DNA from: an uncultured Clostridia bacterium
GTDB lineage: Bacteria; Bacillota; Clostridia; TANB77; CAG-508
Assembly (NCBI GenBank): GCA_934168365.1
Contig: CAKPNJ010000002.1
Coordinates: 112,305 to 176,304, forward strand
Direction: 5' to 3'
Length of the DNA stretch: 64,000 nt
Below, in pieces: positions 38,797 through 46,571 of this stretch. The translations under genes were made by a program, and so were the position numbers. The number at the start of each line of letters is the position of its first letter. Positions within the stretch are counted from its first letter, which is position 1. The notes below the pieces were generated by a model, which was given only the letters and a program-made list of their open reading frames with translations, did not search any database and was not told where the DNA came from.

Positions 38797-38825
38797 ATAT
38801 TACTATACTTTTTATAGAATTGCAA
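38797..38825 (-). promoter_or_regulatory. Promoter of the uraA-upp operon
   Basis: -35 TTGCAA (38820-38825), 17-bp spacer, -10 TAATAT (38797-38802). Predicted transcript begins near 38790. Confidence 0.7.
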
Positions 38826-38858
38826 TAGTTTTCTAGATTTGTAATATTATTGTAATAT

Positions 38859-39050
38859 TTATATATTAAAGTATATGATTAAGGCACCTGTTATTGACAC
38901 TAAAAAGCCTAATATTTTTAGCCCTGTCGAGCCTTCGTTTTGGTCTCCAAAGCCAAACATCTTTTTGGTTATAACTCTTGCATCAAAAATGCATATCACT
39001 CCAATTGTTGCTATTATTAGTCCTATTATTATTAAAATTACTTTTTCCAT
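38859..39050 (-). CDS. Small membrane protein of unknown function
   Basis: 63 residues, two hydrophobic segments (about 3-24, 43-62) and a charged loop (KKMFGFGDQNEGSTG). It directly follows the aldose-epimerase-like gene. Similar short proteins occur in Clostridia, but I know no function. Confidence 0.6.
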   Translation of the reverse strand: MEKVILIIIGLIIATIGVICIFDARVITKKMFGFGDQNEGSTGLKILGFLVSITGALIIYFNI

Positions 39051-39059
39051 AATTAACCT

Positions 39060-39929
39060 CTAAAAGAATTCTACAGTATATTTGCACTCAAACAAAGTAT
39101 TTGGTTTAAGCGAAATAATATCTTGTTTTTGTGTAAACACTCCTGTACTTTTTACGCTATCTGCTGTTGAATACCATGGTTCAATACATATAAATGGTGC
39201 ATTTGGTTTTGACCAAATTGCTAAATATGGAAAGCCCGTAAAATCCATAGTTAATAAAGTTTTGCCAGTTTCTTTGTTTTTTAAGCTTATTTTGTTTGAT
39301 GTTATACCTTTCATAATTAAAGCATCATTATCAAATGTATGTGAATCTATAAATATTTTTCTTTTATCTACTATTCTATCTTTAGCATAGTCTATTCCAA
39401 CTAGTCCATCTACCAAGTATAAAAAGTGAATTTTCTCTTCGTCTTCTTCAAATTCTAAATAGTAATTTCCTTTTTTTAGCTCTTGAGCATCTATTTTAAA
39501 TGCAGGATGTCCACCTATGCCAAAAGGTAAATTTATTAACCCTGTATTTACTACTCTATATATTGTAGTTAATTTATTTTCCTCAGTACGATATGTATTA
39601 TATAATTCAAATTCATATGGATACCTTGTTAAGGTATATTTATTACTTTTTAAAACATAAGAATGAAAGTGGTCTAATTTAGTAATTGGTTCAAAGTCTA
39701 AATCTCTTGCAAAACCATGTTGCATAAGTTCATAAGTTCTTCCACCAATTAGTGTTTGATTTTTCTTTAGTTTTCCCACTATTGGGAATAGTACAGGTGA
39801 ATGTCTTTTCCAATATATTTTGCCGTTTTCGTCCATACATTGTTCGCCTTGATGTATTTTTTCTTCGCCGTTTACTTTAAAACTTATAAGTTCTCCACCT
39901 TTTTTTGATGTTAGCATTTGAGTGTACAT
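39060..39929 (-). CDS. Aldose 1-epimerase family protein
   Basis: About 289 residues of the galactose mutarotase-like beta-sandwich fold. HSPVLFPIVGKL and GGHPAFKI (His) with CIEPWYSTADS are typical of the LacX/YihR-like subgroup. The physiological sugar is unknown. ATG at 39929 with AAAGGAGAGG RBS was chosen over an upstream ATG at 39956 without RBS. Confidence 0.85.
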   Translation of the reverse strand: MYTQMLTSKKGGELISFKVNGEEKIHQGEQCMDENGKIYWKRHSPVLFPIVGKLKKNQTLIGGRTYELMQHGFARDLDFEPITKLDHFHSYVLKSNKYTLTRYPYEFELYNTYRTEENKLTTIYRVVNTGLINLPFGIGGHPAFKIDAQELKKGNYYLEFEEDEEKIHFLYLVDGLVGIDYAKDRIVDKRKIFIDSHTFDNDALIMKGITSNKISLKNKETGKTLLTMDFTGFPYLAIWSKPNAPFICIEPWYSTADSVKSTGVFTQKQDIISLKPNTLFECKYTVEFF

Positions 39930-39992
39930 AGGCCTCTCCTTTCTTATTTTAACCATATATATAATATTGCTTTTTTATGTAAATGTCAAGAT

Positions 39993-42056
39993 TTATAGCG
40001 AAACACTTTGCTTTAATTTATTGTCTACCAGTTTTCTAAGCCTTTTATTTTTCTCTTGTGTTAATCCTTTATCTTCACTTTCAATTTTTAATGCTACACT
40101 TTGTACTGATTTTAGCATTGGCATATCTACAAACAGGTTTGCTATTTTGAATTCTGGAATTCCATGTTGTCTTGTTCCAAAGAATTCTCCTGTTCCTCTT
40201 AACTCTAAGTCTTTTTCTGCAATTACAAATCCGTCATTTGTTTCTTGCATTGTCTTCATTCTTTCTTTTCCTACTTGTGAACATTTGCTATTATATTTAA
40301 GTACACAATATGACTGATACTGTCCTCTGCCAACCCTTCCTCTTAATTGATGTAACTGTGCTAATCCAAATCTATCTGCGTTTTCTACTACCATTATATT
40401 TGCGTTTGGCACATTTACTCCAACTTCTATAACTGTAGTAGATACTAGTATGTCTATCTCTCCATCTTTAAATTTTTGCATTATTTCGTCTTTTTCTTTT
40501 GGTTTCATTTTTCCATATACACATTCAACTCTATACTCTGGAAAGATTTGCTCTTTATATATTTTGGTCCATTCTTTTACAGCCTTTAAGTCTTTTGTAG
40601 TTTCATCTTCTTCCTCTTTTTCTTCCACTAGTGGACATACTACATATATCTGTCTGCCTTCGTCAATATTCTTTTTTATAAAGTTGTTTATTCTTTCTTC
40701 CATGCTTTTAGTTACTGCATATGTTTCTATTTTCTTTCTATTTGGTGGAAGTTCATCAATTATAGATATATCCAAATCTCCATATAGTATTAAGGCTAAT
40801 GTTCTTGGAATTGGAGTTGCTGTCATTACTAAAGTATCTGGATTGTTTCCTTTTGCTGCAATTGCTGTTCTTTGTTTTACTCCAAATCTATGTTGCTCAT
40901 CTGTTACAACTAAACCTAAATTTTTAAATGTTACATTTTCTGTTATTAAGGCATGTGTACCAATTAGTACATCTATTTCTCCATTTTGTAATCTTTCTAA
41001 TATATCTTTTTTGTTTTTAGCTGTTGTTGCACCTAACAGAAGCTCACATTTTATGCCTAAAGGAGCTAATATTTTGCTAAACTCTTCCATATGTTGTGTT
41101 GCAAGTATTGCTGTTGGTGCCATTATTGCTACTTGATAACCTGATTTTACTGCTTTATATGCAGATATAATACTTACTACTGTTTTACCTGAACCAACAT
41201 CTCCTTGAAGTAGTCTGTTCATTGGCTTTTCTGATTCCATGTCTGCGTCAATTTCTTCTAATACTCTTAATTGTGCTTTTGTTAGTTTAAATGGTAATGA
41301 GTTTATTACATCTGACATTTTTGCATTTTTATCAAATGTAATTCCTTTATTTTTTTCACTGTTTCCTTTTAGTTCTAATAATGCAAGTTGCATTGTTAAT
41401 AGTTCTTCAAATACTAATCGCTTTCTAGCTTGTATTCTATGTTCCATATCTATCGGAAAATGTATTTGATTTAAGCTATTTTGTAAATCTAATAAATTGT
41501 ATTCATTCAAAAGATAGTCTGGTAAAGCTTCGCTTAGTTTTCCATTTACCATATTTAAAGCATTTTCTACTGCTTGTCTAATTGCTGTTTGAGAGAGTTT
41601 ATATGTAGTCGGATAAATTGGCATTATTTTGCCTGTGTTTTTTGATGTATCTACTTTGTCAAATACAGGGCTTCTCATTTCAAAGTGATTAAATTCATTT
41701 ATTGCTTTTCCAAAGAATTTGTAGGTTTCTCCTCTTTTTATATGTTGCTTAATATATGTTTGGTTAAACCATGTTATTGTGCATCTTCCTGTATTATCTT
41801 CAACCGTAGCTTTTATAATTGTCATGTTTTTGCGTATTCTATTTATAGTAACTTCTGACACTACTGTTGCTTGTATTGTAACTTCTTCTCCATTTATCAA
41901 GTCTGCTATATTCTTAGTTTTGCTTCTATCTTCATAATCTCTTGGGAAATATGTAAGCAAATCTTCAATTGTATATATATTTAAGCTATTTAGTAATGGT
42001 ACTTTTGCTGGTCCAACACTTTTTACATATTGCACATTTTGCTTTAAATCAATCAT
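39993..42056 (-). CDS. recG: ATP-dependent DNA helicase RecG
   Basis: Branch-migration helicase for stalled forks and recombination intermediates. 687 residues: an N-terminal wedge/OB domain (about 60-150), then SF2 motifs LLQGDVGSGKT (I), DEQHRFGVKQR (II), TATPIPRT (III) and QLRGRVGRG (VI). Length and motif order are standard. Confidence 0.97.
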   Translation of the reverse strand: MIDLKQNVQYVKSVGPAKVPLLNSLNIYTIEDLLTYFPRDYEDRSKTKNIADLINGEEVTIQATVVSEVTINRIRKNMTIIKATVEDNTGRCTITWFNQTYIKQHIKRGETYKFFGKAINEFNHFEMRSPVFDKVDTSKNTGKIMPIYPTTYKLSQTAIRQAVENALNMVNGKLSEALPDYLLNEYNLLDLQNSLNQIHFPIDMEHRIQARKRLVFEELLTMQLALLELKGNSEKNKGITFDKNAKMSDVINSLPFKLTKAQLRVLEEIDADMESEKPMNRLLQGDVGSGKTVVSIISAYKAVKSGYQVAIMAPTAILATQHMEEFSKILAPLGIKCELLLGATTAKNKKDILERLQNGEIDVLIGTHALITENVTFKNLGLVVTDEQHRFGVKQRTAIAAKGNNPDTLVMTATPIPRTLALILYGDLDISIIDELPPNRKKIETYAVTKSMEERINNFIKKNIDEGRQIYVVCPLVEEKEEEDETTKDLKAVKEWTKIYKEQIFPEYRVECVYGKMKPKEKDEIMQKFKDGEIDILVSTTVIEVGVNVPNANIMVVENADRFGLAQLHQLRGRVGRGQYQSYCVLKYNSKCSQVGKERMKTMQETNDGFVIAEKDLELRGTGEFFGTRQHGIPEFKIANLFVDMPMLKSVQSVALKIESEDKGLTQEKNKRLRKLVDNKLKQSVSL

Positions 42057-42099
42057 TTTACTACCTCTTTCTATGCATCAAAAAAATCTAGCATTAAAT

Positions 42100-42128
42100 T
42101 TGACAAATTTATAATAACCGTGTATAAT
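42100..42128 (+). promoter_or_regulatory. Promoter of the candidate antitoxin RNA
   Basis: TTGACA (42100-42105), 17-bp spacer, TATAAT (42123-42128): perfect consensus. It drives rightward transcription into the 3' end of the small toxin-like gene with no ORF of its own. Confidence 0.85.
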
Positions 42129-42134
42129 AAACAT

Positions 42135-42220
42135 AGGAAATGAAAACCACAAATGGTGGTTGCCACATATTAGTTGTAACAACACATCTGCTGGCCAAAG
42201 CAAAGATGTGTTGTTTTATT
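42135..42220 (+). ncRNA. Candidate antisense antitoxin RNA
   Basis: About 85 nt, from the predicted start after the consensus promoter to the 12-bp terminator hairpin (42178-42215) with TTTTATTATT. It overlaps the 3' end of the opposing toxin-like transcript, as in txpA/RatA and bsrG/SR4 pairs. No protein is encoded. Confidence 0.6.
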
Positions 42221-42320
42221 ATTCCTTATTCGTCCAATTTATGTATATAATTGCTAATAAGGCTACGTTTATAGCTAGGGAAAATCCCAATGCATATATT
42301 AAAAATAATATAAACTCCAT
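42219..42320 (-). CDS. Type I toxin-like hydrophobic peptide
   Basis: 33 residues: MEFILFLIYALGFSLA begins a single transmembrane helix followed by a short polar tail (YINWTNKE). A strong GAGGTGG RBS precedes the ATG. Promoter TTGTTT-17-TATAGT lies at 42402-42430, and a short hairpin with T-run (near 42145-42160) would end the mRNA beyond the antisense RNA. Size, topology and the convergent RNA match Gram-positive type I toxins; family membership is inference. Confidence 0.6.
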   Translation of the reverse strand: MEFILFLIYALGFSLAINVALLAIIYINWTNKE

Positions 42321-42401
42321 AAACACCACCTCACTTTCCCATAGTTAAAACTATGAAGTAAAGTGGCAACACACTTGCTTATCTCATTTCCTATAGTAAC
42401 T

Positions 42402-42430
42402 ACTATACTATATATTTTACTTAAAAACAA
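42402..42430 (-). promoter_or_regulatory. Promoter of the toxin-like gene
   Basis: -35 TTGTTT (42425-42430), 17-bp spacer, -10 TATAGT (42402-42407), leaving an untranslated leader of about 75 nt with hairpins before the ATG. Confidence 0.6.
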
Positions 42431-42467
42431 GCGAACACTCAAAAAAATTGTATTTTTTTCCAGTGAC

Positions 42468-42496
42468 TTGTCATTTAATTTAAAATATTGTATAAT
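42468..42496 (+). promoter_or_regulatory. Promoter of ssrA
   Basis: -35 TTGTCA (42468-42473), 17-bp spacer, -10 TATAAT (42491-42496), 14 bp before the mature 5' end. Confidence 0.9.
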
Positions 42497-42509
42497 ATAT
42501 ATTGTACTT

Positions 42510-42874
42510 GGGGATGTATTTGGTTTCGACAGTATTCCAGAAGTATTGATAGCGAGTAGTGGATCTCTCACTTGGCCACTTTAATAATGTGAGAAATTAA
42601 AAATAAACGCTGATAATAGAGAATTAGCATACGCTGCCTAGTTAATGGCGCGTCATCTTACTCTAGGTGCCCACGCTTAGAGATTAAGGTGTCAAATTAG
42701 TGGGAAACAAAACTATTTTTAGTTATGAAAATAGTGGGTATCTTTAAATAACTACCTTTTTAATAAATTTGTTTATTGTGTTATTATTAAGGGAGCTCTT
42801 ACAATAAACTGCACTCGGAGAAGTTGATATGGAAAGAATATTGGACAGGAGTTCGACTCTCCTCATCTCCACCA
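42510..42874 (+). ncRNA. ssrA: Transfer-messenger RNA (tmRNA)
   Basis: About 365 nt. The 5' GGGGATG pairs with 3' CATCTCC before ACCA, and TTCGACTCTCC forms the T-arm. The tag frame reads A-D-N-R-E-L-A-Y-A-A from 42609 to the stop at 42639-42641, ending in the hydrophobic AA of proteolysis tags. It rescues stalled ribosomes with SmpB, a job of special interest if CGG codons stall or shift ribosomes here. Confidence 0.96.
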
Positions 42875-42893
42875 ATTTTTTTATTAAAAACTC

Positions 42894-42922
42894 TTGCACA
42901 TTGTTTTATTTTGTGCTAAGAT
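42894..42922 (+). promoter_or_regulatory. Promoter of tRNA-Trp
   Basis: TTGCAC (42894-42899), 17-bp spacer, TAAGAT (42917-42922), 19 bp before the tRNA. Confidence 0.75.
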
Positions 42923-42941
42923 ATGTAGGTATTAAATATTT

Positions 42942-43016
42942 AGGGGTATAGTGTTAATGGTAGCACATCGGTCTCCAAAACCGCCTGTGAGGGTTCGAGT
43001 CCTTCTACCCCTGCCA
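42942..43016 (+). tRNA. tRNA-Trp (CCA)
   Basis: 75 nt with encoded CCA end; acceptor AGGGGTA/TACCCCT, anticodon CCA. A single gene with its own promoter after ssrA. Confidence 0.95.
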
Positions 43017-43111
43017 TATAAAAGGAGTTGATTTCTTATCAACTTCTTATTTTTTCTTGATATTTTGTATTGGTTAATATATAATAATTACATTAAAGAT
43101 TGGAGATTGAA

Positions 43112-43543
43112 ATGGAAAAATTAAAGAAGTTATTAAATAAAGAAGTTATTTTTTATATTATTTTTGGAGTGTTAACTACACTAGTTAATATTATTACATC
43201 ATATGTTCTAAAAGCATTTTTACATGTAGAAGCTAATATTGCAAGTACTATTGGAATTATACTTTCAATTTTGTTTGCATATTTTACTAATCGTAAATGG
43301 GTTTTTAATTCTCAGGCAAATACTATTAAAGAAAAATGGACTGAGTTTTTCAAGTTTATTTTAGGAAGAGCTTTTACTATGGTAGTGGAAATTATAGGGG
43401 TATTTCTATTAAATGATGTTCTTCACGCATTTTACAACTTTGGTGATAATATAGGATTTTTAATTGATAAGTGTATTATTACTGTAATTGTTATTATCTT
43501 AAACTTTTTTATTAGTAAATTTTTTGCTTTTAAGAAAAAATAA
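43112..43543 (+). CDS. GtrA-family membrane protein
   Basis: 143 residues with four transmembrane helices (about 15-35, 42-60, 82-102, 118-138) and the GtrA signature FTNRKWVF. The family is thought to move or modify lipid-linked sugars in surface-glycan assembly. ATG at 43112 has GGAG seven bases upstream; a TTG at 43100 is possible. Confidence 0.85.
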   Translation: MEKLKKLLNKEVIFYIIFGVLTTLVNIITSYVLKAFLHVEANIASTIGIILSILFAYFTNRKWVFNSQANTIKEKWTEFFKFILGRAFTMVVEIIGVFLLNDVLHAFYNFGDNIGFLIDKCIITVIVIILNFFISKFFAFKKK

Positions 43544-43548
43544 GAAAA

Positions 43549-43646
43549 GTGGCTTCGCCACATGTACACGATTGCTTTGCAATCGGCACAGTCCAATGTA
43601 ACTTAACCTTGTTGTATAGGAAAAATCTTCGATTTTTCCTATACAA
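43549..43646. repeat. Three consecutive hairpins
   Basis: Stems at 43549-43561 (GTGGC), 43569-43585 (CGATTGC) and 43612-43646 (perfect 16-bp TTGTATAGGAAAAATC), all with 3-nt loops TTC or TTT. They lie between gtrA and the M23 gene. The last may be a terminator, although the T-run is weak. No homologue recognised. Confidence 0.6.
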
Positions 43647-43679
43647 TAAAAATCGGGGCTACTAGAATTGGAGGTATTT

Positions 43680-44271
43680 ATGTCTAGTAGTTTTTTTAAG
43701 CCTTTTTATTATTTATTTATATTTGTTTTTGTCCTAATTATATTTGTTTCATGTTTTTTCGGACCTTCTATAGCTCGGCTTAGAGTTCTATCCTTTTGAC
43801 CCTAACGAAGAATATGTTTGGCCTTCACCACGGCTATACATATATAACCTCACATTTTGGTTATAGAGGTCTTCCAACAGCTGGTGCTACCACTTACCAT
43901 GCTGGAGTTGATATTGGTGCTCCTGAGGGTAGTAAATTTATTGCTATTTGTGATGGTACTATTACTTTTGCTAACTTTTTAGGTGGTGGTGGTTATACTA
44001 TCACTTTAACTAATGACAATATGAAAGTTACTTATTGCCATGTTTCTCCTAATTTTATTGTCAAAGTTGGAGATACTGTTTTAAAAGGACAAGTTATTGG
44101 AAACGTTGGACCTAAAATTGTTTATGGTGTAAAACGGAAATCAATATAAAGACGAGAATCGGTAATCCTACTAATGGTGCTACTACTGGCCCACATTTGC
44201 ATTTAGGTGTAAGAATTGATGGAAAATATATTGATCCTTTAAGTTTATTTGAAGACTCAAAAAATCGCTAA
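43680..44271 (+). CDS. Membrane-anchored M23 peptidase containing four CGGN quadruplets
   Basis: The 592-bp reading gives 195 residues if four in-frame CGGN sites (43776, 43831, 44135, 44160) are each read as one glycine (Gly33, 51, 152, 160). The product is an N-terminal helix (about 9-26), YPFDPNEEYVWPSP-G-YTYITSHFGYR, the LytM core with HAGVDIG and CHVSPN, then VYGVK-G-NQYKDEN-G-NPTNGATTGPHLHLGVRI with the catalytic HLH. It is a full M23 peptidase with no other defect. In triplets it breaks into fragments. Gly51 and Gly160 lie in conserved family motifs. All other glycines use plain GGN. AGGAG-type RBS (GGAGGT) precedes the ATG. The alternative is a pseudogene with four identical one-base insertions. 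Confidence 0.82.
43776..43779 (+). other. CGGC quadruplet codon (Gly33), M23 gene
   Basis: In frame after GCT; four-base reading moves translation from a stop 8 codons downstream into EFYPFDPNEEYVW. Confidence 0.72.
43831..43834 (+). other. CGGC quadruplet codon (Gly51), M23 gene
   Basis: In frame after CCA; restores P-G-YTYITSHFGYR, where the glycine is conserved in M23 relatives. Confidence 0.76.
44135..44138 (+). other. CGGA quadruplet codon (Gly152), M23 gene
   Basis: In frame after AAA; joins VYGVK to NQYKDEN. Triplet reading stops four codons later. Confidence 0.75.
44160..44163 (+). other. CGGT quadruplet codon (Gly160), M23 gene
   Basis: In frame after AAT; restores N-G-NPTNGATTGPHLH. 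Triplet reading stops at the next codon (TAA). Confidence 0.77.
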
Positions 44272-44299
44272 ATGCTTTTAACATTTAGCGATTTTAACT

Positions 44300-44794
44300 T
44301 TACATATCTTCATCGTCATCATTTTCATCATGTTCACTATCATCTTCGTCTTCGGCGTCTTCCTCACATCCATCACAGTGTGAGCAACATCCTCCACAGC
44401 CTTCTTCTTCATTCCAGTCTAATTCAATAATGTTATGACACTCTGGACACTCAACTTCAGAATTTTCTTCACTGTTTATGTCTGCTACAAATTCATGATT
44501 ACAATATGGACATACAATTTCAAATTCATATGCTTCATCATCTTCATAAATATCATTTTCTATTCCGTCTACTGCCTTTTTTACTGTTTCAATTCTATTA
44601 TCAATTTCTTGTTGTTTTTCTTCTACTTCCTTTATTCTTATATCTGTTAAATATGTTAATCTGTCTATAACATCCATAAACATCATAGATAATTCTTGAA
44701 ATTTACTTAAAACAAAAGCTTGGTCATCTTCGTTTTGAAAATGATTTTCTAGTTCTGTTAATATTGCTTGATAATGATTTTTTAAATCTGACAT
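44300..44794 (-). CDS. Zinc-ribbon protein with acidic tail (CD1247-like)
   Basis: 164 residues: a helical N-terminal half (about 1-75), a zinc ribbon with CPYCNHEF and CPECHNIIEL (about 95-125), then a CGGCC..CDGC cluster and a very acidic end. A known uncharacterised clostridial family. It lies directly downstream of efp, a conserved neighbour, suggesting a translation-related or regulatory link, but the function is unknown. Confidence 0.75.
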   Translation of the reverse strand: MSDLKNHYQAILTELENHFQNEDDQAFVLSKFQELSMMFMDVIDRLTYLTDIRIKEVEEKQQEIDNRIETVKKAVDGIENDIYEDDEAYEFEIVCPYCNHEFVADINSEENSEVECPECHNIIELDWNEEEGCGGCCSHCDGCEEDAEDEDDSEHDENDDDEDM

Positions 44795-44812
44795 TATTTT
44801 ATTCCTTTCGAT

Positions 44813-45379
44813 TTATACTCTTTCCATGTATTCGCCAGTTCTAGTATCTATACGAATAACGTCTCCAATATTTACAAACATTGGAACTGAGATTTCGTAT
44901 CCATTTTCTAGTGTAGCTGGTTTTCCAGAAGTTGTAGTTGTGTTTCCTGCAAATCCTGGTTCTGTATATGTAACTTCTAATTCAACAAACATTGGTGGTT
45001 CTACTGAAAATACGTTACCTTTGTATGATAAGATTTTAACATTCATATTTTCTTTTAAGAATTTTAAGCTATCACCAAGTTGTTCTTTATTTAATGGTAA
45101 TTGTTCATATGTTTCATTATCCATAAAATAATAAATATCACTGTCATTATATAAATATTGCATTTCTCTCTTTTCAATTTGAGCTGCTGCATATTTATCT
45201 GATGGGTTAAATGTTTTTTCAATAACTGCTCCCGAAATTACATTTTTTAATTTTGTTCTAACAAAAGCTGAACCCTTTCCTGGTTTCACGTGTTGGAACT
45301 CAACTACTTTGAATACGTTTCCGTCCATTTCAAATGTTGTTCCATTTCTAAAATCTCCTGCCATGTATACGTCTGCCAT
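44813..45379 (-). CDS. efp: Elongation factor P
   Basis: Relieves ribosome stalling at polyproline. 188 residues with the three OB/KOW-like domains; the modifiable loop is HVKPGKGSAFVRTKLKN, with Lys at the tip as in Bacillus-type EF-P. The C-terminal GDVIRIDTRTGEYMERV is complete. Confidence 0.96.
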   Translation of the reverse strand: MADVYMAGDFRNGTTFEMDGNVFKVVEFQHVKPGKGSAFVRTKLKNVISGAVIEKTFNPSDKYAAAQIEKREMQYLYNDSDIYYFMDNETYEQLPLNKEQLGDSLKFLKENMNVKILSYKGNVFSVEPPMFVELEVTYTEPGFAGNTTTTSGKPATLENGYEISVPMFVNIGDVIRIDTRTGEYMERV

Positions 45380-45467
45380 GTCTAATTTCCCCTTTCAAAA
45401 TTTATTTATTTTATTACTTATTAACTTTTATAAAGCCTTTATATTATACACCCAATTTATGCTAAAA

Positions 45468-46550
45468 TCAAGCTTTTTGTTCAGCTTTGTCTACTATAAT
45501 ATAATTTTTATCCGATTTAGTCAAATTTATACAACCAGATTTTGTAATTAAAACTGTATCTTCTATTCTAACTCCAAATTCTCCAGGAATATATATACCT
45601 GGCTCATTTGTTACTACCATATTTTCTTTTAGCATATTATCATTTTTATAACTGATTATAGGTAGTTCATGAACCTTTAGTCCGACTCCATGACCTAGAG
45701 CATGTACTAAACTATGTCCATTTAGTTTGAAATCATTATCAACATTTCTTGATAATATTCTAATATTTGCCCCGTCTCTCATATCTCTCTCAGTTTGTAA
45801 CTGATTTTTTAATACCAAATTATATATTGATTTTACCTTTTCTGGAACAAATCCTGCAAATATAGTTCTTGTCATATCTGAGCAATATCCCTTATATTTG
45901 CATCCAAAATCTATTGTGATTGGATCTCCTACATCTATTTTTCTTTCTGTTGTTATTGCATGTGGTTTTGATGAATTTGGGCCTGATGCTACAATTGTTT
46001 CAAATGCTAAGCCTTCTGCTCCATGGTCTAAAAAGTATTTTTCAATTTCAAATGCTATTTGTTTTTCTGTCATTCCTATTTTTATAAAGTTTAGTAAGTG
46101 TGAAAAGCAATTATCTGTTAATTCACAAGCTTTTTGTAGCAGTTCTATTTCTTGTTCATCTTTTATTAATCTTTGTTTTTCAATTATACTTTCTGTTTCT
46201 TCTAGGTGGTTTGCTTTATATTTTTGCATATATCTTTTATATGTGGCATATGTTATATATTCTTCTTCAAATCCAACATTCTCACAAAATGAGAAAAAGT
46301 TCTCATAATCATATTCACTAATGTCTGTGTAATTACTTACAATAATTTCATCATCTATTGTAAGCGTTGCTCTTACTGATTCTATATATCTAGCATCTGT
46401 AATATAATAGTTTTCTTTACGTGTAATTAGCAAAGTTCCCTCAGCATCAATTCCTGTTAGATATTTCACATTAACAGGATTAGATATAATCATTCCCTGT
46501 ATATCTAATCCTCTAAGTTTTTCTCTTAGACATTTAATTTTTTCATTCAT
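45468..46550 (-). CDS. pepP: Xaa-Pro aminopeptidase (M24 family)
   Basis: Removes N-terminal residues before proline. 360 residues: creatinase N-domain (about 1-130) and a pita-bread domain with metal ligands in DFGCKYKGYCSDMTR, HALGHGVGL and NEPGIYIPGEFGVRIED. ATG at 46550 is favoured by CAGGTG RBS. The common efp neighbour supports the call. Confidence 0.94.
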   Translation of the reverse strand: MNEKIKCLREKLRGLDIQGMIISNPVNVKYLTGIDAEGTLLITRKENYYITDARYIESVRATLTIDDEIIVSNYTDISEYDYENFFSFCENVGFEEEYITYATYKRYMQKYKANHLEETESIIEKQRLIKDEQEIELLQKACELTDNCFSHLLNFIKIGMTEKQIAFEIEKYFLDHGAEGLAFETIVASGPNSSKPHAITTERKIDVGDPITIDFGCKYKGYCSDMTRTIFAGFVPEKVKSIYNLVLKNQLQTERDMRDGANIRILSRNVDNDFKLNGHSLVHALGHGVGLKVHELPIISYKNDNMLKENMVVTNEPGIYIPGEFGVRIEDTVLITKSGCINLTKSDKNYIIVDKAEQKA

Positions 46551-46571
46551 AAAAAACACCTGCTACTTACT

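Noticed and set aside
42299..42571. 90-residue minus-strand ORF over the ssrA promoter
   Set aside because: It overlaps the tmRNA 5' end and two promoters and has no RBS or homology.
15383..44271. Frameshift breaks in GT39, dapL and M23 as ordinary pseudogenes or random sequencing errors
   Set aside because: All six are the same change, an extra C directly before a glycine GGN codon and always creating an in-frame CGG. No other defects accompany them. Systematic sequencing error is still possible and should be checked in reads.
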